Shown one piece after another: positions 6,281-14,143 of a DNA stretch of 14,143 nt. Under the pieces are notes generated by a model. That model had not been told where the DNA came from, did not search any database, and worked only from the letters and a program-made list of their open reading frames with translations. This stretch comes from an uncultured Lachnospiraceae bacterium (lineage in GTDB: Bacteria; Bacillota; Clostridia; Lachnospirales; Lachnospiraceae). The position numbers and the translations under genes are program-made. The stretch is from the NCBI GenBank assembly GCA_910584325.1, contig CAJTZH010000072.1, positions 1 through 14,143 on the forward strand. The letters are read 5' to 3'. Position 1 is the stretch's first letter, and every line of letters starts with the position of its first letter.

Positions 6281-6294
6281 AATACCCCTCCTCC

Positions 6295-6906
6295 TCAAAT
6301 ATGAAGAGCTGCGAGTATTTTGTCATAAGACTCCAAATCGGGAATCAGAAGAAAATATCCGTTCACACTTTCTCCTTCACCCATCTGTGTCTCAATCATA
6401 AGCACTGAATCGCCAATCTTTCCGAACTCTATAGCCGGAACGCTTAAAATCGCTCCTGCCATATCAATCGTTGTACTTGGCACTGTGGAAATAATTTTCA
6501 GATTTGTTAATGCTGCAATTGAATTCAAATATGCACCTGAAATAATATTTCCTATTTCATTAATCGCAGACAGTTCCATTTCGTTAAATTCATTTGAATT
6601 GTTATCCATGAACAACAGCGCATTCGTTAAATTATGCGCCGAATCCGGTTTCATGAGAAACATCATCATACCGGAAATATCGCCCTCTATTCCGAACAGG
6701 ATTCCCACAAGCAAATCTTCCTCGGAACCAATTGAAGCGCAAATCTCATTGAATCCCAAAAGTGATACCCGTGGAACGGACATATCAATTTTACGGTTCA
6801 GCATCTGTGCCAGCGCAGTCGTTGCATTACCGGAACCGATATTTCCTATTTCACTCAGAATATCAAGATAGTGAGAATCCATAGCGTCCAAATTAATTCT
6901 GGTCAT
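6295..6906 (-). CDS. cheC: CheY-P phosphatase CheC
   Basis: This 203-residue cytoplasmic protein has two copies of the CheC-family active-site pattern (D/S)xxxExxN-x22-P: D15, E19, N22, P45 in the first and S113, E117, N120, P143 in the second. Both spacings are exact, so it is a two-site CheC rather than CheX. It removes phosphate from CheY-P, stimulated by CheD. It lies between cheW and cheD with gaps of 21 and 14 bases; AAGGAGATGG precedes the ATG. Confidence 0.95.
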   Translation of the reverse strand: MTRINLDAMDSHYLDILSEIGNIGSGNATTALAQMLNRKIDMSVPRVSLLGFNEICASIGSEEDLLVGILFGIEGDISGMMMFLMKPDSAHNLTNALLFMDNNSNEFNEMELSAINEIGNIISGAYLNSIAALTNLKIISTVPSTTIDMAGAILSVPAIEFGKIGDSVLMIETQMGEGESVNGYFLLIPDLESYDKILAALHI

Positions 6907-6927
6907 AAATCCATCTCCTTCAATCTG

Positions 6928-7398
6928 TTAGGTATTATCTTTCTCAATCACAACTGTACTGACATCCAGAAGCGATATCAGCTCTCCGTTACTTTTACCG
7001 ATTGCACTGATATAATTTGCCTTCTCGTCACTGGTATCGTAAGAAGTCTTTTCAATATTTTCCTCTGTAAGGTTGACAACCTCACGGACTTCATCAACAA
7101 TCACTCCGACTTTGGCATTATCAATCTTAATAATGATAATTCTTGTCTTGCCTGCAAACTGATCCGGCTCAAGACCAAGCTTTAACCGAAGACTCATAAC
7201 CGGAATAATCTCACCGCGCAGGTTAATCACACCGCGGTAATAAACCTGTGTTTTCGGAACTCTTGTGATATTCTGCATTCTCACAATATTATCAACAAAT
7301 TTAATATTAATTCCATACTGTTCGTTTCCGATTTTTACTACAATATACTGAACGATATTTTCGGAATTAGACGTTGCCGCAATTCTGTTCTCTTCCAT
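6928..7398 (-). CDS. cheW: Chemotaxis coupling protein CheW
   Basis: The single-domain 156-residue adaptor couples CheA to chemoreceptor arrays at the membrane. Conserved features are QYIVVKIGNEQYGI at the start of the fold, VYYRGVINLRGEIIPVMSLR (the interface that binds receptor and the CheA P5 domain), and GVIVDEVREVVNL. There is no receiver domain, so it is CheW and not CheV. AGGAGGGG is upstream of the ATG; cheA ends 12 bases before. Confidence 0.96.
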   Translation of the reverse strand: MEENRIAATSNSENIVQYIVVKIGNEQYGINIKFVDNIVRMQNITRVPKTQVYYRGVINLRGEIIPVMSLRLKLGLEPDQFAGKTRIIIIKIDNAKVGVIVDEVREVVNLTEENIEKTSYDTSDEKANYISAIGKSNGELISLLDVSTVVIEKDNT

Positions 7399-7410
7399 AA
7401 ACCGCCCCTC

Positions 7411-9480
7411 CTATACCAGTGTATTCGCGTCAATAATCAGTGCGACTTCGCCGTCACCTAAAATTGTTGCGCCACTTATCATTTTGTTGATGTTAATGTA
7501 CTTTCCAAGCGACTTAATAACAATTTCCTGCTGTCCAATCAGACTGTCAACAACAAGACCAGCCTGCTTATCGCCTTTCTTTACAATAACAACCGTAAGG
7601 CTCTCTGTTTCCTCTTCCGCGGCGTCCGCAGGTACATCCAGAAGTTCACGGAGCCGTACAAGCGGAATAACGCTTCCCCGCAGATGAATAACTTCTTTGG
7701 AGTGTACATATTTAATATCCGTAATCGGAACATCCTCAATTGTCTGGATAGAACCGAGAGCAATCGCGTATTTTTCATTCCCCAGCTTCACCATAAGCGC
7801 CTGAATAATCGCAAGCGTCAACGGAAGCCGGATAATAAACGCGCTTCCCTCCCCATATGTAGTACGAACCTCAATATCTCCTCCAAGCGCCTCGATTTTG
7901 GATTTTACAACATCAAGCCCGACACCGCGTCCCGAAACATCCGAAATCTTATCTGCCGTGGAGAAACTCGGCTTAAACAATAAATCGACAATTTCTTTCT
8001 CCGTCATGGTTTCACTCTGTTCCTGCGTAATCACGCCTTTGTCCAGAGCTTTCTGTTTTACTTTTTCCGTGTCGATACCATTACCGTCGTCACGAACCTC
8101 AATTACAACATTATTGCCGTCCTGATACGCGTCGAGGAAAATGGAACCGACTTCCGGTTTTCCTCTCTCTTCTCTTATCTTTGCGCTCTCAAGACCGTGG
8201 TCCGCGGAATTTCGAAGAAGATGCATCAGCGGGTCGCCGATTTCGTCAATAACCGTACGGTCAAGTTCCGTATCCTCACCGGTCATGTACAGTTCCATCT
8301 TCTTATCCAGCTTCTTACTTAAATCACGAATCATACGTGGAAATTTACTGACAACGCTCTCAATCGGCATCATACGAACCTTCATAACAGATTCGTGAAG
8401 ATTCGTTGTCACACGTTCAAGATACTCTATCTGTTCATTAAAACCTGCAGAATGAACCGACGCTTCCTCATTGATGCTAACCGAAACAAGTCCGTTTTTG
8501 GCAATAATCAGCTCTGATACAAGATTCATTAAAACATCCAGTTTTTCTATATCCACACGGACAGAGCGGCTTGCAACCGCTTTATTATTATTCTTTGCAG
8601 GCGCCGCTGTTTTTGCAGGCGCTGCCTGGGTAACCTGCGTCTTTGCAGGCGCGTTATTCTCCGTTTTTTCGACAGGCTTTTGCTCTATCTTGGCTACCTC
8701 TTCAAACGGCTGCTTAATCTGCTCGCCTACGGCATCCTTAATTTCCGAAACATTCTTAATAATTCCGATAATACTCTCGAACGATTCTTCACTTAAAAAC
8801 ACGATACTAAAATCTAAATCAAACTTCTCGTCCTCAATATCCTGCACAGAAGGTTCTGCTTTAATCACCTCTCCATGACCTTCAAGTCCCTTAAAAACAA
8901 GGAAGGCTCTCGCTGCCTTTAAAATGCAGGAAGATTCTACGGAAACGGTAATCGCGTATACGTTCATGCCTTTTCCGATTGCTTCGTTCACCGCATTCTT
9001 TTCAAAATCCGCAAGTGCGAGACTTTTATAACCTGCATCTTCTGCCGCTTTCTCCTCGCTGGCAGCTACGCCCGCATCTGCGGCTTCTTTCGGTGCCCCG
9101 CCGGCAAGAACGGCATTCAGTTCTTTGACAATACTTTCGTTATCGTCCGTTCCCTCGTCAGAAGAATTCTGAATATTGGCAACATAATTTTCCAACGCGT
9201 CAAGACATTGGAACAACACATCCACAAGTCCCCCGGAAACTTTCATCTTACCATTGCGGATTTCCGATAAGACATTTTCCATGTTATGGGTTAAATTCTG
9301 CATTCTCTTATAACCCATTGTGCCTGCCATACCCTTCAGGGAATGCGCCGCACGGAAAATCTCGTTTATTGTGTCCTGATTTTCCGGCTCTTTTTCCAAA
9401 ACCATCAATTCGTCACTGAGAGACTGTAAATGTTCCTTTGATTCATCAATAAAAATCTCTAAATATTGGCTTACGTCCAT
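7411..9480 (-). CDS. cheA: Chemotaxis histidine kinase CheA
   Basis: The 689-residue protein has all five CheA domains. P1 (about 1-105) carries phospho-acceptor His46 in IFRAAHSLKGMAGTMGY. P2 (about 172-248) binds the response regulators. An Ala/Lys/Pro-rich linker (about 265-300) leads to P3 (about 306-370, dimerisation). The P4 ATPase has the N box around Asn424 (MHLLRNSADHGLE), the G1 box DDGNGID (464-470), F box FKPSFSTADK and G2 box GRGVGLD (517-523). P5 (about 553-689) is CheW-like. It autophosphorylates when receptors are active and passes phosphate to CheY and CheB. The cheB TAA and cheA ATG are one base apart (TAA-A-ATG), with the G-rich ribosome binding site inside cheB; this favours coupled translation. 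Confidence 0.98.
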   Translation of the reverse strand: MDVSQYLEIFIDESKEHLQSLSDELMVLEKEPENQDTINEIFRAAHSLKGMAGTMGYKRMQNLTHNMENVLSEIRNGKMKVSGGLVDVLFQCLDALENYVANIQNSSDEGTDDNESIVKELNAVLAGGAPKEAADAGVAASEEKAAEDAGYKSLALADFEKNAVNEAIGKGMNVYAITVSVESSCILKAARAFLVFKGLEGHGEVIKAEPSVQDIEDEKFDLDFSIVFLSEESFESIIGIIKNVSEIKDAVGEQIKQPFEEVAKIEQKPVEKTENNAPAKTQVTQAAPAKTAAPAKNNNKAVASRSVRVDIEKLDVLMNLVSELIIAKNGLVSVSINEEASVHSAGFNEQIEYLERVTTNLHESVMKVRMMPIESVVSKFPRMIRDLSKKLDKKMELYMTGEDTELDRTVIDEIGDPLMHLLRNSADHGLESAKIREERGKPEVGSIFLDAYQDGNNVVIEVRDDGNGIDTEKVKQKALDKGVITQEQSETMTEKEIVDLLFKPSFSTADKISDVSGRGVGLDVVKSKIEALGGDIEVRTTYGEGSAFIIRLPLTLAIIQALMVKLGNEKYAIALGSIQTIEDVPITDIKYVHSKEVIHLRGSVIPLVRLRELLDVPADAAEEETESLTVVIVKKGDKQAGLVVDSLIGQQEIVIKSLGKYININKMISGATILGDGEVALIIDANTLV

Positions 9481-9481
9481 T

Positions 9482-10603
9482 TTAAGACACCCCCACGCTC
9501 CTGATAATTGTATTTGCGATTTCCTCGAGAGGCTTTACCTCGTCGACTAAACCGGCTTCTGCTATTGCTTTCGGCATTCCGTATACCACACAGGTGTCTT
9601 TGTCCTGCGCAATGACGTGTACTTTCTTCTTTGACGCGAGATTCGCAATACCTTTGGTACCGTCGGCTCCCATGCCTGTCAGCACCACGCATGTAATCTC
9701 ACCATAACTTGAATCCGTCAAAGAATTATACATAACGTTTGCACACGGCCGCAGCGCATCAATCGGCGGATTATCATTTAATCTTATCTGATGCGTATTT
9801 CCCTGTGTTCTGACAATCTCCATATGTCTCCCGCCCGGTGCGATATAAACATGTCCTTTTTCAAGAATTTCTCCGTCCACAGCTTCGGAAACTTTAATCT
9901 GGCTTAATTCATCCATACGCTGTGCCAGGGATAATGTAAATCCTCTCGGCATATGCTGTACCAATACCACGGGAGCATTGAGATTAGAAGGTAAAAGCGG
10001 AATAACGCTCTGCAGGGACTTCGGACCTCCGGTAGAACATGCCAGCGCCACCAGCTTCCCGCCATGACCGGCAACCGGTTCACAAAGAACTCTTCTGACC
10101 GGCTCGAACTTGAATGAAGACGTTCTCAATACCGGCTGTTTCTCCGGCTTTGGCATCGCCTTCACTTGTTGCATACCGCTCTCCGGCTTTATATCGTCAA
10201 CACCGACAGCTACTGCCAGCGTCTCCAGAAGCCACTTCTTGAAATCGGCACCGGAAACTTCGGCATAGCTGGTAGGTTTCGTGACAAAATCAAAGGCTCC
10301 AAGCTCCAATGCCCGAATGGTCTCTTTTGCACCTTCGGTTGCCACCGTGCTGACGACAATCGTCGTATGCTTCACATGGTATTTCTGAAGACTCTCAAGG
10401 ACTTCCAGACCACTCATTTTCGGCATATTGATATCCATAATAATGGCATCAAACCGTCCCGGATTGGCAGTAATTTTTTCAAATGCCTCCAGTCCGTCCC
10501 TTGCAGTATCTGCAACCTCATATTCATTGTGTGATTTAATTATATCAGAAATAACCCTTCTCATAAGTGCAGAGTCATCTATAATCAGTATTTTTTTCCC
10601 CAT
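9482..10603 (-). CDS. cheB: Chemoreceptor methylesterase/response regulator CheB
   Basis: The 373-residue protein has an N-terminal receiver domain (about 1-120) with Asp9/Asp10, phospho-acceptor Asp57 (AIIMDINMPKMSG) and Lys109 (VTKP). After a linker (about 135-175) follows the esterase domain (about 180-370) with the catalytic Ser190 (ACSTGGP), His217 (VLVQHMPRGF) and Asp314 (TGMGADG). It demethylates receptor glutamates when phosphorylated by CheA. An AGGATG site precedes the ATG; cheA follows after one base. No cheR is in this window. Confidence 0.97.
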   Translation of the reverse strand: MGKKILIIDDSALMRRVISDIIKSHNEYEVADTARDGLEAFEKITANPGRFDAIIMDINMPKMSGLEVLESLQKYHVKHTTIVVSTVATEGAKETIRALELGAFDFVTKPTSYAEVSGADFKKWLLETLAVAVGVDDIKPESGMQQVKAMPKPEKQPVLRTSSFKFEPVRRVLCEPVAGHGGKLVALACSTGGPKSLQSVIPLLPSNLNAPVVLVQHMPRGFTLSLAQRMDELSQIKVSEAVDGEILEKGHVYIAPGGRHMEIVRTQGNTHQIRLNDNPPIDALRPCANVMYNSLTDSSYGEITCVVLTGMGADGTKGIANLASKKKVHVIAQDKDTCVVYGMPKAIAEAGLVDEVKPLEEIANTIIRSVGVS

Positions 10604-10622
10604 GACTTCACATCCTATTCCA

Positions 10623-11354
10623 CTACACCTTTTTCTTCCTCTGGTTGCGCTCTTCTTTAAATATATATTTGATTAACAGTTCCCTGTCTTCTTCTTTAAT
10701 CTGTAAAAATTCCACCCGGTTCTCATAGGAATCCCTTCTTCCTTTCACTGTTCCTGTAAAAACCACCTTGGAAATTGCTTCACATTTTTTTATCTCGTTA
10801 TCAAACGGTAAATTAATGAGCAGCAATAATTTTGTTTCCTTCGGCATATTGTCCCTGGAAATAAATTTTACGCCGCCGCCGCTGATATCGACGGAAACAC
10901 CTGTCGAATACGGTCTCTTTATTATCTCGTCCGGCACTTCGCCTACACGCCGGAAATATGCTTCGTCTTCCTGGGTAAACAGTTTATATTGTATCTCAAT
11001 GTTTGTGCCCAGACGGAAATACTGCCGTCTCTGATATTTCTTTAAATCGGTTAGAAGACTCACAACCAGCACATATACGTTACTGCTCTTATAACGGTTG
11101 ATTATCTCACCATTGCATGTATACATACCCTTTTTGGCATAAAAGAACAATTCAAACTTTCTTCCCACCTCCAGCGGAATGAGCTTACCTTCTAAAATAG
11201 GCATGGCAATGTTCAATACACCTTCATACTCTTCATCAAATTCCAATATCTGGCTGGTATATACAGGAACGCTCTTCTGCTTTTCCTCGTTCATTGTATG
11301 AAGAATTTCTCTCATTTCAATTTTGTTACCAAGCGATAAGATATCCTCAATCAT
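10623..11354 (-). CDS. ycgR: YcgR-like PilZ-domain flagellar brake protein (c-di-GMP receptor)
   Basis: The 243-residue protein has an N-terminal YcgR-type beta domain (about 1-100) and a C-terminal PilZ domain (about 107-230). The c-di-GMP binding motifs are intact: RxxxR at 110-114 (RQYFR) and DxSxxG at 156-161 (DISGGG). In other bacteria such proteins bind the motor or MotA and slow swimming when c-di-GMP rises. There is no transmembrane segment. It sits between flhG and cheB, with gaps of 12 and 19 bases, so the brake is made with the flagellum. AGAGGTG precedes the ATG. Family is firm; the motor target here is inferred. Confidence 0.92.
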   Translation of the reverse strand: MIEDILSLGNKIEMREILHTMNEEKQKSVPVYTSQILEFDEEYEGVLNIAMPILEGKLIPLEVGRKFELFFYAKKGMYTCNGEIINRYKSSNVYVLVVSLLTDLKKYQRRQYFRLGTNIEIQYKLFTQEDEAYFRRVGEVPDEIIKRPYSTGVSVDISGGGVKFISRDNMPKETKLLLLINLPFDNEIKKCEAISKVVFTGTVKGRRDSYENRVEFLQIKEEDRELLIKYIFKEERNQRKKKV

Positions 11355-11366
11355 GCTGCACCTCTA

Positions 11367-12245
11367 TTATCTTTTACGTTTGAAAATATTCACAAAAAAT
11401 TTGCCTACGCCAATCTTCTGACTCTGGCTATAATCATTGTTGTTTTCCAGATTCTTCGCTGCCGCCTCGTATGCTTTGCTTGCCGCCGAATTTGGATACA
11501 TGATGGACACCGGTTTTTGTTTCATGACGGACTTTGTGACCAGATAATCCTGCGGAATACAGCCAAGCATAGACAGATTGATATTCAGAAATCTGTCAAC
11601 AAGCATACTCATCTTTTCGTAGAGAATCTGTCCTTCACTCTCGGAATTGACTCTGTTACATAAAACTCTGATATGCGTGTCGTTTCTCTCAAATCCCGGA
11701 AACATATTAAGCGCCTTCAAAAGCGCATAGGCATCGGTGATGGACGTTGGTTCCGGCGTTGTAACCAGAATCACTTCCGCGCTTGCCGCTACAAATTCCA
11801 GCACGCTTGGCGAAATTCCCGCTCCCGTGTCAATGATAACCACATCAGCCATCTTCTCAAGCTCCGCCATTTTATACACAAGCCGCTTAATCTGTTCGCT
11901 GTCCAGATTCACCATTTTCGCAATTCCCGAACCGCCCGAAATAAACCCGACGCCTTCCGGTCCCTGCATGATAATCTCTTTCAGGTCTTTTCCTTTGTAC
12001 ATAATGTCTGATAAATTATACTGCGGAATCACGCCAAACATGACCTCAATATTTGCAAGCCCGAAATCGGCGTCCAAGATAATAACGCGTTTTCCCATAC
12101 GTTTAAACTGAAGCGCCAGATTGATTGCCGTGTTGGATTTACCGACGCCGCCTTTTCCGCTTGTGACGGTAATTACGCGTGAACTGCTCACCTGCTTTTG
12201 TTCCTGCTGTTTAATTATATTTCTTAAGCTTTCAGCCTGATCCAT
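11367..12245 (-). CDS. flhG: MinD-like ATPase FlhG (YlxH), regulator of flagellar number and placement
   Basis: The 292-residue ParA/MinD-family ATPase has a deviant Walker A (SGKGGVGKSNTA, about 29-40), ILDADFGLANIEV (switch I) and VVIIDTGAGIS (Walker B). The N-terminus starts MDQAESLR, the DQAxxLR activator motif known to stimulate FlhF GTPase activity. The basic, aromatic C-terminus (GKFFVNIFKRKR) is a likely membrane-targeting helix. The ATG at 12245 puts the DQAxxLR motif at the extreme N-terminus, with GGAGG 11 bases upstream; a TTG six codons earlier overlaps that site and is rejected. The flhF TAG and this ATG are one base apart. Partner flhF lies directly upstream. Confidence 0.96.
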   Translation of the reverse strand: MDQAESLRNIIKQQEQKQVSSSRVITVTSGKGGVGKSNTAINLALQFKRMGKRVIILDADFGLANIEVMFGVIPQYNLSDIMYKGKDLKEIIMQGPEGVGFISGGSGIAKMVNLDSEQIKRLVYKMAELEKMADVVIIDTGAGISPSVLEFVAASAEVILVTTPEPTSITDAYALLKALNMFPGFERNDTHIRVLCNRVNSESEGQILYEKMSMLVDRFLNINLSMLGCIPQDYLVTKSVMKQKPVSIMYPNSAASKAYEAAAKNLENNNDYSQSQKIGVGKFFVNIFKRKR

Positions 12246-12246
12246 T

Positions 12247-13470
12247 CTATACTTTTCCTCCAAGCAACTGTTTTGCCAGTTTCTGCACGTTTATTACTTC
12301 AATATCATCCGGAACGTTCTGTCCCGCTGTCGTGTAGGACAAATGCGCTCCTGTCAGTAATTTTATATTCAGGATATTTCCCAAAGCTCCTGTTTCGTCA
12401 AGTTTCGTAAATAAAAGTTTATAATCTCCCAGTTTTTCATAAGCTTTGGCAATACTGATTAAATCTTTATATTTCGTTGTGACGCTTAAAACCAGAAAAA
12501 TTTCCGATTCCATATCACGTTCTTCCTTTTTCACCGAATTATATAAATTGATAATGTTGATACGCTGTTCCTTATTCTTGTGCGAACGTCCCGTCGTATC
12601 AACAAGAATCAAATCATAATTTGTAAATTCATCCAGCGCGTTTTTCAGTTCGTCATCCGTATAAACCACCCTCACCGGTACGTCAAGAATATTCGCGTAT
12701 GTATTTAACTGCTCTACCGCAGCAATACGATACGTATCCGATGTGATAAACGCGACTTTCTTATGTTCATTCAGCTTATATTTGGAAGCAATCTTAGCGA
12801 TAGTCGTCGTCTTGCCGACCCCGGTAGGTCCCACAAAAAACACAACTTTTCTGGTATCGCCAATCCTGATAGTATCCGCTTCCCCCAGCTTTAAGATAAT
12901 CTTCTGGTAAACTCCCGCGAGAATACTGTCTATATTGGATTCTTTTTTCAGTGAATTTTCAATTTCGTTCACAATATCGTTCGCGTACTTTTCATCCACT
13001 TCGTTATCAATCAGTTTGTTATACACCAATCTCAACGTCTTAATATTATTATTCATGGCACGCTGTCTCGGGTCGTCTGTTTCGTCGTTAAATGTATTGT
13101 CCTCCATTCTGTCCGGATGCTTCTCTTCTGTGTTTTCTTTTATCCTGCTCTTGAGCATCTCCGATAAATTATCAAGTTTTCGTTCAATTTCGTCGGAAGC
13201 CGGAATGACGTCAATCTTCTCGTCAGCTCTTAAATCAATTTTACCTTTGGGCTTGCTTTCCAATACCGGTTTTTTTTCATTAATCTCCTGCACAAATTCC
13301 CTTTCTTCCAGCGCTGCAGTAATCTCCACTTTATCCCTCCGGAACAGACGGAAAATCCCGCGCTGCTTAATCGTCTTAACATTTAACACGACTGCCTGCG
13401 CCCCCAAATCTTCCTTCGCCCTCATGACTGCTTCCGTTTCTGTCCGCGCTTCAAATTTCTTCACTATCAT
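12247..13470 (-). CDS. flhF: SRP-type GTPase FlhF
   Basis: The 407-residue cytoplasmic GTPase recruits flagellar export components to the correct site. An N-terminal B domain (MIVKKFEARTETEAVMRAKEDLGAQAVVLN, then a hydrophilic stretch to about 135) is followed by the N (about 136-200) and G domains. GTP motifs: GPTGVGKTTTIAKIASKY (G1, 214-231), DTYRIAAVEQL (245-255), DTTGRSHKN (G3, 291-299), TKLDETGALGN (G4, 355-365). The last codons encode the GGAGG that serves flhG. Translation start is one base after the flhA stop (TAA-A-ATG). Confidence 0.97.
   Translation of the reverse strand: MIVKKFEARTETEAVMRAKEDLGAQAVVLNVKTIKQRGIFRLFRRDKVEITAALEEREFVQEINEKKPVLESKPKGKIDLRADEKIDVIPASDEIERKLDNLSEMLKSRIKENTEEKHPDRMEDNTFNDETDDPRQRAMNNNIKTLRLVYNKLIDNEVDEKYANDIVNEIENSLKKESNIDSILAGVYQKIILKLGEADTIRIGDTRKVVFFVGPTGVGKTTTIAKIASKYKLNEHKKVAFITSDTYRIAAVEQLNTYANILDVPVRVVYTDDELKNALDEFTNYDLILVDTTGRSHKNKEQRINIINLYNSVKKEERDMESEIFLVLSVTTKYKDLISIAKAYEKLGDYKLLFTKLDETGALGNILNIKLLTGAHLSYTTAGQNVPDDIEVINVQKLAKQLLGGKV
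12257..12261 (-). promoter_or_regulatory. Ribosome binding site of flhG within flhF
   Basis: GGAGG in the last codons of flhF is 11 bases upstream of the ATG at 12245 and overlaps the alternative TTG at 12263. This decides the start of flhG in favour of the ATG, which also puts the DQAxxLR motif at the N-terminus. Confidence 0.7.
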
Positions 13471-13471
13471 T

Positions 13472-14143
13472 TTATGCTGTCACCATCCCAACTGACTGTA
13501 ATTCTATATTTGAGTCTACCTCATTATAGGAAATAACAATAATATCCTTGAAATAATCACTTGCAAGCTTTCTATAATACATTCGAACAATCGGAGACGT
13601 AATCACGATCGGATTCTTACCCATATTTTCCAATTTGCCAAGCTCCGTCTCTGTAGAGTTCATAATCTTCTTTACCCTGTCCGGAGCGAGTGTCAGATAT
13701 GCTCCCTGCTCCGTCTGCTTCACGGAACCCATAATCTCCTGCTCAACGGTCGGGTCAAGCGTTACGACGCTTGTAGTTTCATTCGCCAGAAAGAACTTAC
13801 TGGATATGGTCCGTTTGAGACTCTGTCTTACATATTCCGTCAAAATATCTGTATCTCTCGTTGAGGCAGCATGGTCTGCAATCGTTTCAAATATCGTAAC
13901 AAGGTCTCTGATGGAAATCCCCTCCTGCAAAAGATTCTGAAGCACTTTCTGCACTTCGCCGACTCCTACCAGCTTTGGAACAAGTTCTTCCACAACGGTA
14001 GAATTGCTTTCTTTAACATTGTTGATAAGATTCTGTACATCCTGTCTTGTCAGAAGTTCAGCAATGTGGCTTCGGATAACTTCCGTCAGATGCGTCGCGA
14101 TAATAGACGGCGCATCAACCACCGTATATCCAAGCGACTCTGC
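13472..14143 (-). CDS. flhA: Flagellar export gate protein FlhA, C-terminal cytoplasmic part (5' end outside window)
   Basis: Only the last 223 codons are present; the frame is open to the window edge. What is visible matches the FlhA cytoplasmic export-docking domain: LGYTVVDAPSIIATHLTEVI, then RQDVQNLINNVKESN, VVEELVPKLVGVGEVQKVLQ, and NLLQEGISIRDLVTIFETIADHA near the middle. The end carries PIVRMYYRKLASDYFKDIIVISYNE. The eight-helix membrane part lies upstream of the window. FlhA and its stop are joined to flhF by TAA-A-ATG. Confidence 0.97.
   Translation of the reverse strand, partial: AESLGYTVVDAPSIIATHLTEVIRSHIAELLTRQDVQNLINNVKESNSTVVEELVPKLVGVGEVQKVLQNLLQEGISIRDLVTIFETIADHAASTRDTDILTEYVRQSLKRTISSKFFLANETTSVVTLDPTVEQEIMGSVKQTEQGAYLTLAPDRVKKIMNSTETELGKLENMGKNPIVITSPIVRMYYRKLASDYFKDIIVISYNEVDSNIELQSVGMVTA

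Noticed and set aside
6281..6298. Longer CheD start at a TTG (6298)
   Set aside because: The TTG region overlaps the AGGAGGAGGGG that serves the ATG at 6280.
1..14143. A CRISPR array, transposon, prophage or novel defence system
   Set aside because: All genes but the leftmost are recognisable or syntenic flagellar/chemotaxis genes; the only repeats are the in-frame linker repeats.

Overview
The window is the downstream half of a large flagellar/chemotaxis (fla/che) operon, read entirely on the minus strand, followed by the start of an unrelated membrane-protein gene. Gene order, protein sequences, strong AGGAGG-type ribosome binding sites and moderate-to-low GC point to a motile Gram-positive Clostridia member, most likely Lachnospiraceae (Roseburia/Eubacterium/Butyrivibrio-like). 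That placement is from memory of similar gene sets and was not checked by a search.

Transcription runs from the right edge to the left. The export gate and placement genes come first: flhA (C-terminal part only), flhF and flhG. Next are a YcgR-like PilZ protein (c-di-GMP brake), then the sensory core cheB, cheA, cheW, cheC, cheD. A small two-helix membrane protein with an acidic tail and the flagellar sigma factor sigma-28 (fliA/sigD) follow. The tail of the operon is a less understood block: fapA (DUF342), a 101-residue lysine-rich protein of unknown function, a SwrB-like/DUF6115-type membrane protein ending in a helix-turn-helix, and a membrane-anchored protein whose long Thr/Glu/Lys/Pro repeat linker leads to an MltG-like small domain without the catalytic domain. 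Gaps between genes are 1 to about 25 bases. Three junctions (flhA/flhF, flhF/flhG, cheB/cheA) are a stop, one base, then ATG, which suggests translational coupling.

The genes act together as follows. FlhA exports flagellar parts and FlhF/FlhG place the flagella. CheA/CheW with CheB, CheC and CheD are the kinase, coupling and adaptation proteins of the Bacillus-type chemotaxis pathway; CheY and CheR are not in this window. Sigma-28 would switch on late flagellar genes, and the PilZ protein couples motility to c-di-GMP.

At the left end, a 135-base gap holds a 24-base imperfect inverted repeat that overlaps a sigma-A-like promoter. It is followed by a gene that runs off the window: about seven transmembrane helices and then a soluble part that resembles the N-terminal domain of M1 aminopeptidases. 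I saw no RNA genes, CRISPR arrays, insertion sequences or phage genes, and no gap above 300 bases lacks a gene. The most unusual points are the terminator-like hairpin with a promoter nested in it, the strong hairpin between two genes near 2.8 kb, and the fapA-to-MltG-like tail as a possible cell-envelope module.
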